From NCBI RefSeq assembly GCF_011762095.1, contig NZ_JAASQO010000008.1, forward strand, positions 62,001 through 126,000: 64,000 nt of DNA, given 5' to 3'. The notes beneath the pieces are model-generated. The model was not told the origin of the DNA. It did no database searches and worked only from the letters and a program-made list of their open reading frames with translations. The position numbers were made by a program, and so were the translations under genes. Positions 56,077-64,000 of this stretch are shown here, in pieces. Positions within the stretch are counted from its first letter, which is position 1. Each line of letters opens with the position of its first letter. Source of the stretch: Parvibaculum indicum. Lineage in GTDB: Bacteria; Pseudomonadota; Alphaproteobacteria; Parvibaculales; Parvibaculaceae.

Positions 56077-56727
56077 ATGATGAAAATCATAAGTTGCATA
56101 GCCGCGATGGCCGTTTGCATGGCCATCTCCGGATGCATTCCTCGGGTGGATGTGGACGAGAAGAGGGCTGAATATAAATCTCTGCAGCCGACCGTTTCCT
56201 CTTATGAGGAAATGAGCTTCGAGCCTATTTCTCTCTCCGGGGATAAAAATTTTGAGATCACATCCGCAAGCCCCGTCTTCGATTTTGGGCCGCAGGATGG
56301 GGTCAGTCATTACAAAGCCTTCGAGCTGCCAACTACCGACAGCACGTACCGAGTCCTCATCAAAAGCTATCAATACGCGGTCCAATGTCTTTTTTGCGGA
56401 AGCGCATATTTCTATCAGACGGTGAAGTTGCTCGATGAGACCAGGAAGCCGGTTCCGATCGTGCGTCCCGAACCAGCGATATTCAAGCTAGGCGGCAGCT
56501 ACCGGCGTGAAATTGCACTCGTGATCAAGCCCGAAGACCATGCACATTATCTCGTTGTGCACACAACGAAGCAGTTCGTGGACGCAGGGGACACGCATGT
56601 GCAGCCGGCGCCGGACTTGTTTATCGCCGGCCCCCTCCCGATGATGATCCCGATGGGGAATATGCAGACTTCTGCAAAAGGGCTCCCGATCGGCGAGCTC
56701 GATATCGCTCTCGAACCGGTTGAATAA
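56077..56727 (+). CDS. Hypothetical lipoprotein
   Basis: The protein has about 216 residues from the ATG at 56077 (a second ATG follows at once; AGAGGGGG upstream). A lipoprotein signal peptide has lipobox AISGC, so the lipidated Cys is near residue 20. The remainder shows no family I know; a FCGSAYFYQTVKLLDE stretch with Cys-x2-Cys (CLFCG) lies near residue 105. Codon use is visibly more A+T-rich than the neighbours (many AAA, ATA and TAT codons), which suggests more recent acquisition. It ends eight bases before the convergent thioesterase gene. Confidence 0.72.
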   Translation: MMKIISCIAAMAVCMAISGCIPRVDVDEKRAEYKSLQPTVSSYEEMSFEPISLSGDKNFEITSASPVFDFGPQDGVSHYKAFELPTTDSTYRVLIKSYQYAVQCLFCGSAYFYQTVKLLDETRKPVPIVRPEPAIFKLGGSYRREIALVIKPEDHAHYLVVHTTKQFVDAGDTHVQPAPDLFIAGPLPMMIPMGNMQTSAKGLPIGELDIALEPVE

Positions 56728-56735
56728 TTGCCGGC

Positions 56736-57152
56736 TCAAGCGCCGATGATCGCCCAGTTGCCATGGGCGGTCATGATGCGTTTATCGTCCGCGAAAATTT
56801 CCGAACGCAGGAAACAGACTGCGCGGCCTTTCTTCACCATTTCGGCGCGCCCCTCTATCCATTGACCGTCCTTGGCCGATGACATGAATTCCGTGGTGAG
56901 CGAAATGGTGGCGCAGGGCGCGCCGCCGATGGCGTGAAAGACGAGGCTGCCCATCATCGTGTCGGCCAGCGTCGTCGCCATGCCGCCATGAAGCATCCCG
57001 TAGGGGTTGCAGTGCTTGGTCTCGGCGCGAAAACCCCACACGGCATGCATCTCGTCCGTGTCGTCGCGCTGCCAGAGCGGCCCGACCAGCCCCTCGAACC
57101 CTTCCGCCATCGACGCATCGATGAGACGAAACCCGTCAGGTGCCTCGCTCAT
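56736..57152 (-). CDS. PaaI-family thioesterase
   Basis: This 138-residue hotdog-fold acyl-CoA thioesterase has CNPYGMLHGGMATTLADTMMG near residue 49, the PaaI/YbgC-type motif (HGG loop and downstream Asp), then TEFMSSAKDGQWIEGRAEMVKKGRAVCFLRSEIF. The ATG at 57152 has GGGGGAGA upstream; the longer open frame runs into the mutase gene. It is 25 bases downstream of the mutase gene in the same direction. Physiological acyl-CoA unknown. Confidence 0.9.
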   Translation of the reverse strand: MSEAPDGFRLIDASMAEGFEGLVGPLWQRDDTDEMHAVWGFRAETKHCNPYGMLHGGMATTLADTMMGSLVFHAIGGAPCATISLTTEFMSSAKDGQWIEGRAEMVKKGRAVCFLRSEIFADDKRIMTAHGNWAIIGA

Positions 57153-57177
57153 GCTTCGTCTCCCCCGAATTTTCTTT

Positions 57178-58677
57178 CTAGATCTTCTGGTCGTACTCGC
57201 CCACTTCAGGCTGGGCGGAAAGCCGCTTGTCGATCTCGTGGAACATGTCGCGCATGTTTTTCTCCGAGGTCGGGCTTTCGACCACGACGACGAGGCCCGG
57301 CTTGTTGGACGAAGCGCGCACCAGCCCCCATGTGCCGTCATCGACTGTCACGCGCACGCCGTTCACCGTCACGAGATCGCGGATATGCTGACCGATCAGC
57401 TTCTCGCCATTCTCGCGCATGCCGGCAAAGGCTTTCACCATGCGGTCCACGACCTGATATTTCACCTCGTCGGGGCAATGGGGCGACATGGTGGGCGAGC
57501 CCCATGTCATGGGCAGCGCCTCGCGCAGGTCCGACATGGTCTTGTCGGGATTGCGGTCCAGCATGTCGCAAATCGCGATGGCGGAAACCAGCCCGTCGTC
57601 ATAGCCGCGGCCGATCGGTGCGTTGAAGAAATAGTGGCCCGACTTCTCGAAGCCTACCAGCGCATTGATCTCGTTGGCGCGGCGCTTGATGTAGGAATGC
57701 CCCGTCTTCCAGTAGTCCGTCTTGGCGCCATTGGCCTGCAGGATCGGATCGGTGAGGAAAAGCCCGGTCGATTTCACATCGACCACGAATTTCGCATTCT
57801 CGAACTGCGCCGAAAGGTCCCGCGCCAGCATCACGCCCACCTTGTCGGCGAAGATTTCCTCACCCGTATTGTCCACGACGCCGCAGCGGTCGCCGTCGCC
57901 ATCGAAGGCGAGCCCGACATCCGCGCCGGTTTCCAGCACCTTGTCGCGCAGCGCATGGAGCATCTCCATGTCTTCCGGGTTCGGGTTGTAATTGGGGAAC
58001 GTAAAATCGAGTTCGCAATCGAGCGGGATCACCTCCGCGCCGATCCCTTCAAGCACCTGCGGCGCAAAGGCGCCCGCCGTACCGTTGCCGCAGGCCGCCA
58101 CCACCTTGAGCGGCCTCTTCAGCTTGTCGCGATTGGTGAGGTCCTTGATATAGCGCTCCGCCATATCCGGCACATGGATATAGCGCCCGCCATCGCGTGC
58201 CTTGCCCTGGCCCTCCAGCACGATGCGCTTCAGATGCGCCATCTCGTCCGGCCCGAAAGTGAGCGGGCGTTGCGCACCCATCTTCACGCCCGTCCAGCCA
58301 TTTTCATTGTGGCTCGCCGTCACCATGGCGACGGCGGGCACGTCGAGATCGAATTGCGAGAAATAGGCCACCGGCGACAGCGCCAGCCCGATATCGTGCA
58401 CCTCGCATCCCGCGCCCATCAACCCCACGATCAACGCCTGCTTGATGGAGGCGGAATAGGAGCGGAAATCGTGTCCGACCGCTATGGCGGGTTTGACGCT
58501 CATTTCGTGCAGCACGGTGCCGAGGCCGAAACCCAGCGCCTGAACGCCCATCAGGTTGATCTGCTCGGGAAAGAGCCACCTGGCGTCATATTCGCGAAAC
58601 CCGGCGGGAGCGACCAGCGGAAGGTTTTCGAATTCCGGCGTGTTGGGTTTCAGATCGTCGCGGGGAATGGGCAGCAT
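57178..58677 (-). CDS. Phosphomannomutase/phosphoglucomutase
   Basis: This 499-residue alpha-D-phosphohexomutase interconverts the 1- and 6-phosphates of mannose or glucose for polysaccharide precursors. The phosphoserine loop is TASHNENGWTGVKMG near residue 122, the metal loop AFDGDGDRCGVVD near residue 261, the sugar-binding loop GFEKSGHYFF near residue 345, and a C-terminal phosphate-binding region with RASSNKPGLVVVVES. All four active-site loops are present. It resembles AlgC/ManB-type bifunctional enzymes; which sugar dominates cannot be told. Confidence 0.94.
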   Translation of the reverse strand: MLPIPRDDLKPNTPEFENLPLVAPAGFREYDARWLFPEQINLMGVQALGFGLGTVLHEMSVKPAIAVGHDFRSYSASIKQALIVGLMGAGCEVHDIGLALSPVAYFSQFDLDVPAVAMVTASHNENGWTGVKMGAQRPLTFGPDEMAHLKRIVLEGQGKARDGGRYIHVPDMAERYIKDLTNRDKLKRPLKVVAACGNGTAGAFAPQVLEGIGAEVIPLDCELDFTFPNYNPNPEDMEMLHALRDKVLETGADVGLAFDGDGDRCGVVDNTGEEIFADKVGVMLARDLSAQFENAKFVVDVKSTGLFLTDPILQANGAKTDYWKTGHSYIKRRANEINALVGFEKSGHYFFNAPIGRGYDDGLVSAIAICDMLDRNPDKTMSDLREALPMTWGSPTMSPHCPDEVKYQVVDRMVKAFAGMRENGEKLIGQHIRDLVTVNGVRVTVDDGTWGLVRASSNKPGLVVVVESPTSEKNMRDMFHEIDKRLSAQPEVGEYDQKI

Positions 58678-58780
58678 GCGCAGTTACCTCGGCAATTGAA
58701 TCGCAGGTCGGACGAACGGGATCATCGCCCGATCATGTCCCAATGCAATGCTAGTTTGGTGATAATGCGGCAAGATGGGT

Positions 58781-59488
58781 TCATTCCCGAAGGATCAGCC
58801 GGTCTCCGCTGACTTCGACGCTGCTGAGCCGCCCGAGGAAGCTCATTCCCAGCAGCGAGCCGGGCAGGGTGTCGGTCCGCATTACCGAGGCGTTTACGTT
58901 GCGCAGCACGATATCCCCGATGGCGACCTCGTCCAGTCGCATCCGGGCGGCCATGATCCGGCCATTCGCCGTGTCATAGGCGGTGGTATAGCTCAAACGG
59001 TTGAGGTCGATGCCCGCGCGCCGCGCATCTTCCCGCGTCAGGGCGACATCCGTCGCGCCGGTATCCACCAGAAAATGAACATGGGTCCCGTTGACCGTCG
59101 CATCGGCGTTGAAATGGCCGTTGATCCCGCGGCTGAGATAGGCGACCCCCGGTTCGGTCTGCACAGGCGCGGAGGGAATGAGCGCGCTCTGCGTGCGCTG
59201 CACGAGGGCCCCCAGCTCGTAGCGATAGCTGTAGCTCACCACCAGCATCAGCGTAATCGCGACCCAGGTCAGGGCCTGCTTGACGGCAAGGCCCGGATTG
59301 CCGCGAAATCCCAGGATCGCGCTGCCGAGGATGGCGACGATCAGGACCATGCCATAGGTGAGGCGGATCTGTGCGTTCTGGCTCGACAGGGCGCCCGGAA
59401 AGCGGTTGTCGAGGAACAGCACCAGCGCCACCAGTCCCAGGAGCGCCAGTCCCGCATATGCCCATCTGTTGCGTTTCATGAGCGCCAT
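58781..59488 (-). CDS. Membrane-anchored clan AA aspartic protease (retropepsin-like)
   Basis: The protein has about 235 residues (ATG at 59488; a second in-frame ATG at 59479 is possible). Three hydrophobic segments (YAGLALLGLVALVLFLD, GMVLIVAILGSAILGF, ALTWVAITLMLVVSY) precede a single-domain retropepsin-like protease: VHFLVDTGATDVALTREDARRAG near residue 137 with the catalytic Asp of DTG, and LLGMSFLGRLSSVEVSGDRLIL at the C-terminus. This is the alphaproteobacterial TIGR02281-type layout. It probably works as a dimer; the substrate is unknown. It is divergent from cobA. Confidence 0.88.
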   Translation of the reverse strand: MALMKRNRWAYAGLALLGLVALVLFLDNRFPGALSSQNAQIRLTYGMVLIVAILGSAILGFRGNPGLAVKQALTWVAITLMLVVSYSYRYELGALVQRTQSALIPSAPVQTEPGVAYLSRGINGHFNADATVNGTHVHFLVDTGATDVALTREDARRAGIDLNRLSYTTAYDTANGRIMAARMRLDEVAIGDIVLRNVNASVMRTDTLPGSLLGMSFLGRLSSVEVSGDRLILRE

Positions 59489-59650
59489 CCTATCCGCTCG
59501 ATTGTGACCATGTCGTAACCGCGCCGCCCGAAATTCGACAGACCCGCATTCAACACGTTTCAATATGGGGGCGCTTGAAGACGGGAGGACAAGTTTATAT
59601 TTACATGCTATAGTCGAGTTGAATTCATTAGCACAAGAATGTGATGTGAA

Positions 59651-60547
59651 ATGACCGAGCGCAAGATCGTACCGCTGAGAGGGTCGCAGGAGGACGGCAT
59701 CGCCGCCAATGCCGCGTCGCGTCTTGCCTTGCCCGAGCTGGAAGCCGGTTGGGTCTGGCTGGTGGGCGCAGGGCCGGGCGATCCGGGCCTTCTCACGCTC
59801 CATGCCCTGAATGCGCTCCGCCAGGCCGACCACGTGGTCTATGACGCGCTGGTCGACGAAACCGTTCTCGAATTCGCCAATCCCCGCGCCACGCTGGAAT
59901 ATGCCGGCAAGCGCGGCGGCAAGCCGAGCCCGAAACAGCGGGACATTTCCTCCCGTCTGGTGGAACTGGCCCGTGCGGGCAAGCGCGTCCTGCGCCTGAA
60001 GGGCGGCGATCCCTTCGTTTTCGGCCGGGGCGGGGAAGAGGCGCTGGCTCTCGTCGAGGCGGGCATTCCCTTCCGCATCGTGCCCGGCGTTACCGCGGGG
60101 ATCGGCGGTCTGGGCTATGCGGGCATTCCCGTCACCCATCGCGACGTCAACCACGCCGTCACCTTCGTGACCGGCCATATGGCGGGCGGCGACGTGCCGG
60201 AAAACCTCGACTGGGCGGCCATCGCCAAAGGCTCGCCGGTCATCGTCCTTTATATGGCGCTGAAGCATCTGCCCGCGATCACCGAAATGCTCATCGCCAA
60301 CGGGCGCGAGGGGGCGGAGCCCGTTGCGCTGGTGCGCAATGCCTCGCTGAAGGACCAGACCGTGCTCGAAACCACGCTTGCCACGGCAGCGGAGGATGTC
60401 GAGCGCGAAGGCTTCACCGCCCCCGCCATCATCGTCATCGGCGATGTGGTGCGCCTGCGCGAAGGGCTGGACTGGCTGGGCGCGCTTGAGGGCCGCATCC
60501 TCAATCCCGATCCGCTGGGCCATCGCCGGCAGCAGGACGCGGGCTAG
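59651..60547 (+). CDS. cobA: Uroporphyrinogen-III C-methyltransferase CobA
   Basis: CobA makes precorrin-2 by two SAM-dependent methylations of uroporphyrinogen III, the first step dedicated to cobalamin (and sirohaem). It is 298 residues. WLVGAGPGDPGLLTLHALNAL is near residue 36, LRLKGGDPFVFGRGGEEALAL near residue 115, and VTAGIGGLGYAGIPVTHRDVNHAVTFVTGH follows, all SUMT signatures. No fused CysG dehydrogenase or HemD domain is present. Its stop overlaps that of the convergent DUF1289 gene. I see no riboswitch in the 162 bases upstream; a TATAGT at 59609 could be a -10 box. Confidence 0.95.
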   Translation: MTERKIVPLRGSQEDGIAANAASRLALPELEAGWVWLVGAGPGDPGLLTLHALNALRQADHVVYDALVDETVLEFANPRATLEYAGKRGGKPSPKQRDISSRLVELARAGKRVLRLKGGDPFVFGRGGEEALALVEAGIPFRIVPGVTAGIGGLGYAGIPVTHRDVNHAVTFVTGHMAGGDVPENLDWAAIAKGSPVIVLYMALKHLPAITEMLIANGREGAEPVALVRNASLKDQTVLETTLATAAEDVEREGFTAPAIIVIGDVVRLREGLDWLGALEGRILNPDPLGHRRQQDAG

Positions 60548-60786
60548 CGCGGCCGAAGCGCCCTGTCGATTTGCCTGAGGGCCGCGTCCGGCTCGGCGGC
60601 CTTTTCGCCCAGCGCCTCGAGACGGGCCGGCAATTGCCGCAGCACCGCCTCGCGCTCGGCATCGCTCATGCCGCCCCAACCGGCAATTTCCCCCAGCGAC
60701 CGGGCGCAGCCCGTGCAAAGCCCGCTGCGGCCGTCCACGGCGCAGACCGAAATGCAGGGTGTCCTGACAGGGCTTGAAAAACTCAT
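60544..60786 (-). CDS. DUF1289 family small Cys-containing protein
   Basis: This 80-residue protein has the DUF1289 pattern: TPCISVCAVDGRSGLCTGCARSLGEIAGWGGMSDAER, with four Cys residues that could bind a metal or Fe-S cluster, followed by a helical tail. The ATG at 60786 gives the usual family length; a longer open frame in the same register lies over cobT and is not real. It overlaps the cobA stop in CTAG. Function unknown. Confidence 0.85.
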   Translation of the reverse strand: MSFSSPVRTPCISVCAVDGRSGLCTGCARSLGEIAGWGGMSDAEREAVLRQLPARLEALGEKAAEPDAALRQIDRALRPR

Positions 60787-60891
60787 TCGGGGTGGCCCAT
60801 TCGCTGAATAGCTGTTTTGTGTCGCGGCGCGCGGCGGAGTATAGGACACAGCATCCCCGCTCGCGCAAACTCCACTCGACGAGGCCCATCG

Positions 60892-61902
60892 ATGAATCCC
60901 GCCGCATCCGGCTTGCCCTTCGACGACATCCGCAACCTGCTCGGCAATCCGCCTCCCATGGAGGCCGAGGCCGTGGATCTCGCGCGCCGGCGCCTGGCGA
61001 AGCTGGCGCTGGGCGAGGGCGGTCCGGGCCGCCTCGGAGAACTCGCCGTCTGGCTTGCCGGCTGGCAGGCGGCGGAAGAGCCGCAGCTTGGCCGTCCGCT
61101 GATCGCGATTTTCGCGGGCTCTCACGGCGTGGCGGCCAGAGGCGCGAGCGACTTCGCCCCGGGCGCGACCCAGACCATGATGGAAGTCGTGGCGGGCGGC
61201 GGCGCGGCGGTGAACCAGATCGCCCAGCAATATGACGCGGGCCTCAAAGTATTCGATCTCGCGCTCGACCTGCCGACCCCCGACATCACGCAAGCCGATG
61301 CGCTGGAAGAAGATGCCTGCGCCGCCACCATGGCTTTCGGCATGGAGTCCATCGCGGGGGGAACGGATCTTCTCTGCGTCGGCGCGCTGGGGATGGGCGG
61401 GCGCGTACCTGCCGCCGCTGTCGCCGCGAAGCTCCTTGGCGGCAATGGCCGCGACTGGATCGACGGGGAGGGGGCGCTTGCCGCGCGCCGGATCGCGCTG
61501 GTGGACGCCGTGCTGGCGCATCACGCCGTCATCCCCTCCGATCCGCTGGAGGTGTTACGGCGCATGGGCGGGCGCGAACTGGCCGCCATTGCAGGCGCGA
61601 TCATCGCCTCGCGGTACCAGCGCATCCCGGTCTTGCTGGACGGGTTCGTTTCCGGCGTGGCCGCGCTGGTGCTGGAGCGCCTCGCGCCGGGAATGACCGA
61701 TCACTGTCTTGCCGCCTCCGCAAGCGGCACGCCCGCTCATGACCGCCTCCTTGCGGAACTGGGCAAGGAGCCGCTTTCCCGCACCGGCATCACGCTGGAC
61801 GACGGCACGGCGGCGGCATCGGGAATCGGGCTCTTGCGGTCCGCCGCGGCGATCCTCAACGGCATGGTCGAGGCCGAACAGGCCGGAATCGCGGCGATTT
61901 GA
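60892..61902 (+). CDS. cobT: CobT/CobU-family nicotinate-nucleotide:DMB phosphoribosyltransferase homologue, motifs degenerate
   Basis: This 336-residue protein aligns end to end with the CobT family (CobU in the Pseudomonas naming), which makes alpha-ribazole phosphate for the lower ligand of cobalamin. Conserved scaffold: GLPFDDIRNLL, IAIFAGSHGVAARG, VFDLALDLPTPDIT, CAATMAFGMESIAGG, DPLEVLRRMGGRELAAIAGAIIASRYQRIPVLLDGF. The usual active-site motifs differ, however: KPPGSLGRLE reads LALGEGGPGRLGE, GELGMANTT reads GALGMGGRV, and the catalytic-Glu motif LGEG reads LDDG. It may have altered or lost activity. The start at 60892 has GACGAGG upstream. Motif comparisons are from memory of Salmonella CobT. 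Confidence 0.85.
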   Translation: MNPAASGLPFDDIRNLLGNPPPMEAEAVDLARRRLAKLALGEGGPGRLGELAVWLAGWQAAEEPQLGRPLIAIFAGSHGVAARGASDFAPGATQTMMEVVAGGGAAVNQIAQQYDAGLKVFDLALDLPTPDITQADALEEDACAATMAFGMESIAGGTDLLCVGALGMGGRVPAAAVAAKLLGGNGRDWIDGEGALAARRIALVDAVLAHHAVIPSDPLEVLRRMGGRELAAIAGAIIASRYQRIPVLLDGFVSGVAALVLERLAPGMTDHCLAASASGTPAHDRLLAELGKEPLSRTGITLDDGTAAASGIGLLRSAAAILNGMVEAEQAGIAAI

Positions 61903-61927
61903 CCTGAGGCAGTGCCTGCATTTTCCC

Positions 61928-61955
61928 TTGACCCATGACTGATGCGTCTAATAAT
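61928..61955 (+). promoter_or_regulatory. Sigma-70-like promoter for the imelysin operon
   Basis: TTGACC (61928-61933) and AATAAT (61950-61955) with a 16-base spacer lie about 70 bases upstream of the imelysin start. Five of six bases match at each box. I could not see a clear Fur, Irr or RirA operator overlapping it. Confidence 0.5.
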
Positions 61956-62025
61956 CGCTCGCAACAAGGACGGTGCCGATAGCCGTATCCTTAATGAGCT
62001 CCAAGCCAAGGGAAGGGTCACCTTC

Positions 62026-63258
<1,233 letters not shown>

Positions 63259-63263
63259 TCGAA

Positions 63264-63287
63264 CGCCTCCGTCGGGAAGTGGAGGCG
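63264..63287 (+). other. Intercistronic hairpin between imelysin and di-haem oxidoreductase genes
   Basis: CGCCTCC (63264-63270) and GGAGGCG (63281-63287) form a 7-bp perfect stem with a ten-base loop. No T run follows, so it is more likely an RNA stabiliser or attenuation point than a terminator. Confidence 0.5.
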
Positions 63288-63310
63288 ATACGGGAAATCA
63301 TGTTGTGAGA

Positions 63311-64000
63311 GTGACGTTGGAACGAAGATTTGCACTGATCGGCGGCGCGATGGCCGCCATGCTTATCCTCGCCGGCGCTGCGCTCGCCATCTCCGTCTCC
63401 GGCCACGGGCTCGATCGAACCAGTGTAGTGGATCTGCCCGTAAAGCCGGTGGAGATGCCGTCGCCGGATGCGCTGCCGGGCGCGGCTCTGTCCACGCGGC
63501 TTACCAACAGCAATGCGTTTGCGCAAAGCGCGCCGGGGCTCACATTCCAGCAGCGCCGGGATTTCTTCTTCGGGAACCGGCTCTTCAACACCAACTGGGC
63601 CGTGGCGCCGGGCTCCGTGATGAAGTTCGACGGCTTGGGCCCGACCTTCAACCGTGTGTCCTGCTCCGGTTGTCACACGCGGGACGGGCGCGGGCGTCCG
63701 CCGCTCAATGACGAAAAGCAGCTCGATTCCATGCTGATCCGCATTTCGGACGGGCAGGGCAATCCGCTGCCCCAGTATGGCGACCAGTTCAACGACCGCG
63801 CCAATCACGGCATCCCCGCGGAAGGCCGCGTCGCGTTTCACTGGGAAACGCGAAAAGGCGAATATGCCGACGGGACGCCCTACAGCCTGAAGAAGCCTGT
63901 CTTCAAGCTGGTCGATCTGAATTTCGGCCCGCTGGGCGACGATGTCCGCATCTCGCCTCGCGTCGCTTCCGAAGTGTACGGCGTCGGCCTTCTCGAAGCC
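63311..64000 (+). CDS. Di-haem oxidoreductase (DUF1111, cytochrome c peroxidase-like), 3' end outside window
   Basis: This open frame runs through the window edge; 230 residues are visible from the GTG at 63311 (another GTG at 63305 is possible). A signal or anchor (ALIGGAMAAMLILAGAALAISVSG) is followed by FQQRRDFFFGNRLFNTNW and a c-type haem motif CSGCH near residue 118 in FNRVSCSGCHTRDGRGRPP. Later residues include RVAFHWETRKGEYADGT and RVASEVYGVGLLEA, the DUF1111 pattern. The second haem site should lie beyond the window. It pairs with the upstream imelysin gene, an arrangement known from iron-regulated operons. Confidence 0.9.
   Translation, partial: MTLERRFALIGGAMAAMLILAGAALAISVSGHGLDRTSVVDLPVKPVEMPSPDALPGAALSTRLTNSNAFAQSAPGLTFQQRRDFFFGNRLFNTNWAVAPGSVMKFDGLGPTFNRVSCSGCHTRDGRGRPPLNDEKQLDSMLIRISDGQGNPLPQYGDQFNDRANHGIPAEGRVAFHWETRKGEYADGTPYSLKKPVFKLVDLNFGPLGDDVRISPRVASEVYGVGLLEA

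Noticed and set aside
60544-61524. 326-codon minus-strand open frame covering cobT and the DUF1289 gene
   Set aside because: Only its last 80 codons (60786-60544) have the DUF1289 motif. The upstream part is antisense to cobT and has no family signal.

Overview
The window reads as one continuous stretch of chromosome from a high-G+C alphaproteobacterium. Supporting signs are the aerobic (CobN) cobalamin route, a ureDAJBCEFG/urtABCDE cluster, a PleC/DivJ/PdhS-type histidine kinase preceded by a full CtrA box, and a REP-like palindrome of the kind scattered through Rhizobiales genomes. Acyl-CoA dehydrogenases, a Baeyer-Villiger-type monooxygenase and OmpW would suit a hydrocarbon- or lipid-using member such as the Parvibaculaceae, but that family placement is only a guess. 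I saw no rRNA, tRNA, CRISPR array, transposase or integrase. Both ends cut genes (cobN on the left, a di-haem oxidoreductase on the right).

1-11875, cobalamin: the end of cobN overlaps cobO. Next come a reverse-strand substrate-binding protein (BtuF-like) and a forward permease (BtuC-like), then a cobalamin riboswitch leading btuB. After a strong terminator lies a tight operon: an uncharacterised protein, a second BtuF, a second BtuC, BtuD and a small Cys-rich DUF1636 protein. Two binding-protein/permease pairs therefore appear to share one visible ATPase.

11948-24149 (minus strand), urea: reading in the direction of transcription, an outer-membrane beta-barrel protein, urtA, an intercistronic hairpin, urtBCDE, ureD, ureA, ureJ, ureB, ureC, ureE, ureF, ureG. 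Genes overlap or lie about 10 bases apart, so this looks like one transcription unit that takes urea from the outer membrane to ammonia. Divergent from it (24446-28745) sit a fusion of an NCS1-like permease, a Cys cluster, a histidine kinase and a receiver, and then a LuxR-type response regulator. A near-perfect 12-bp inverted repeat lies in the shared promoter region. This is the best candidate in the window for a little-described system: a transporter-shaped sensor controlling urea use.

28767-39066, two-partner secretion: a LysR regulator is divergent from a 2.4-kilo-residue TpsA adhesin with three GLUG-rich modules repeated about every 2 kb, followed two bases later by its TpsB transporter.

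39138-58677, mostly housekeeping and catabolic: YrhK-like protein, PleC/PdhS-like kinase with CtrA box, PepN, a conserved hypothetical, a paired acyl-CoA dehydrogenase operon, MltF, OmpW, a flavin monooxygenase, a sorbosone-dehydrogenase-like beta-propeller, DusA, a TauE/SafE permease, a lipoprotein, a PaaI thioesterase and a phosphomannomutase/phosphoglucomutase.

58781-64000: a membrane aspartic protease; cobA; a DUF1289 protein; a CobT homologue whose catalytic motifs look degenerate; then an imelysin and di-haem oxidoreductase pair typical of iron-responsive loci.
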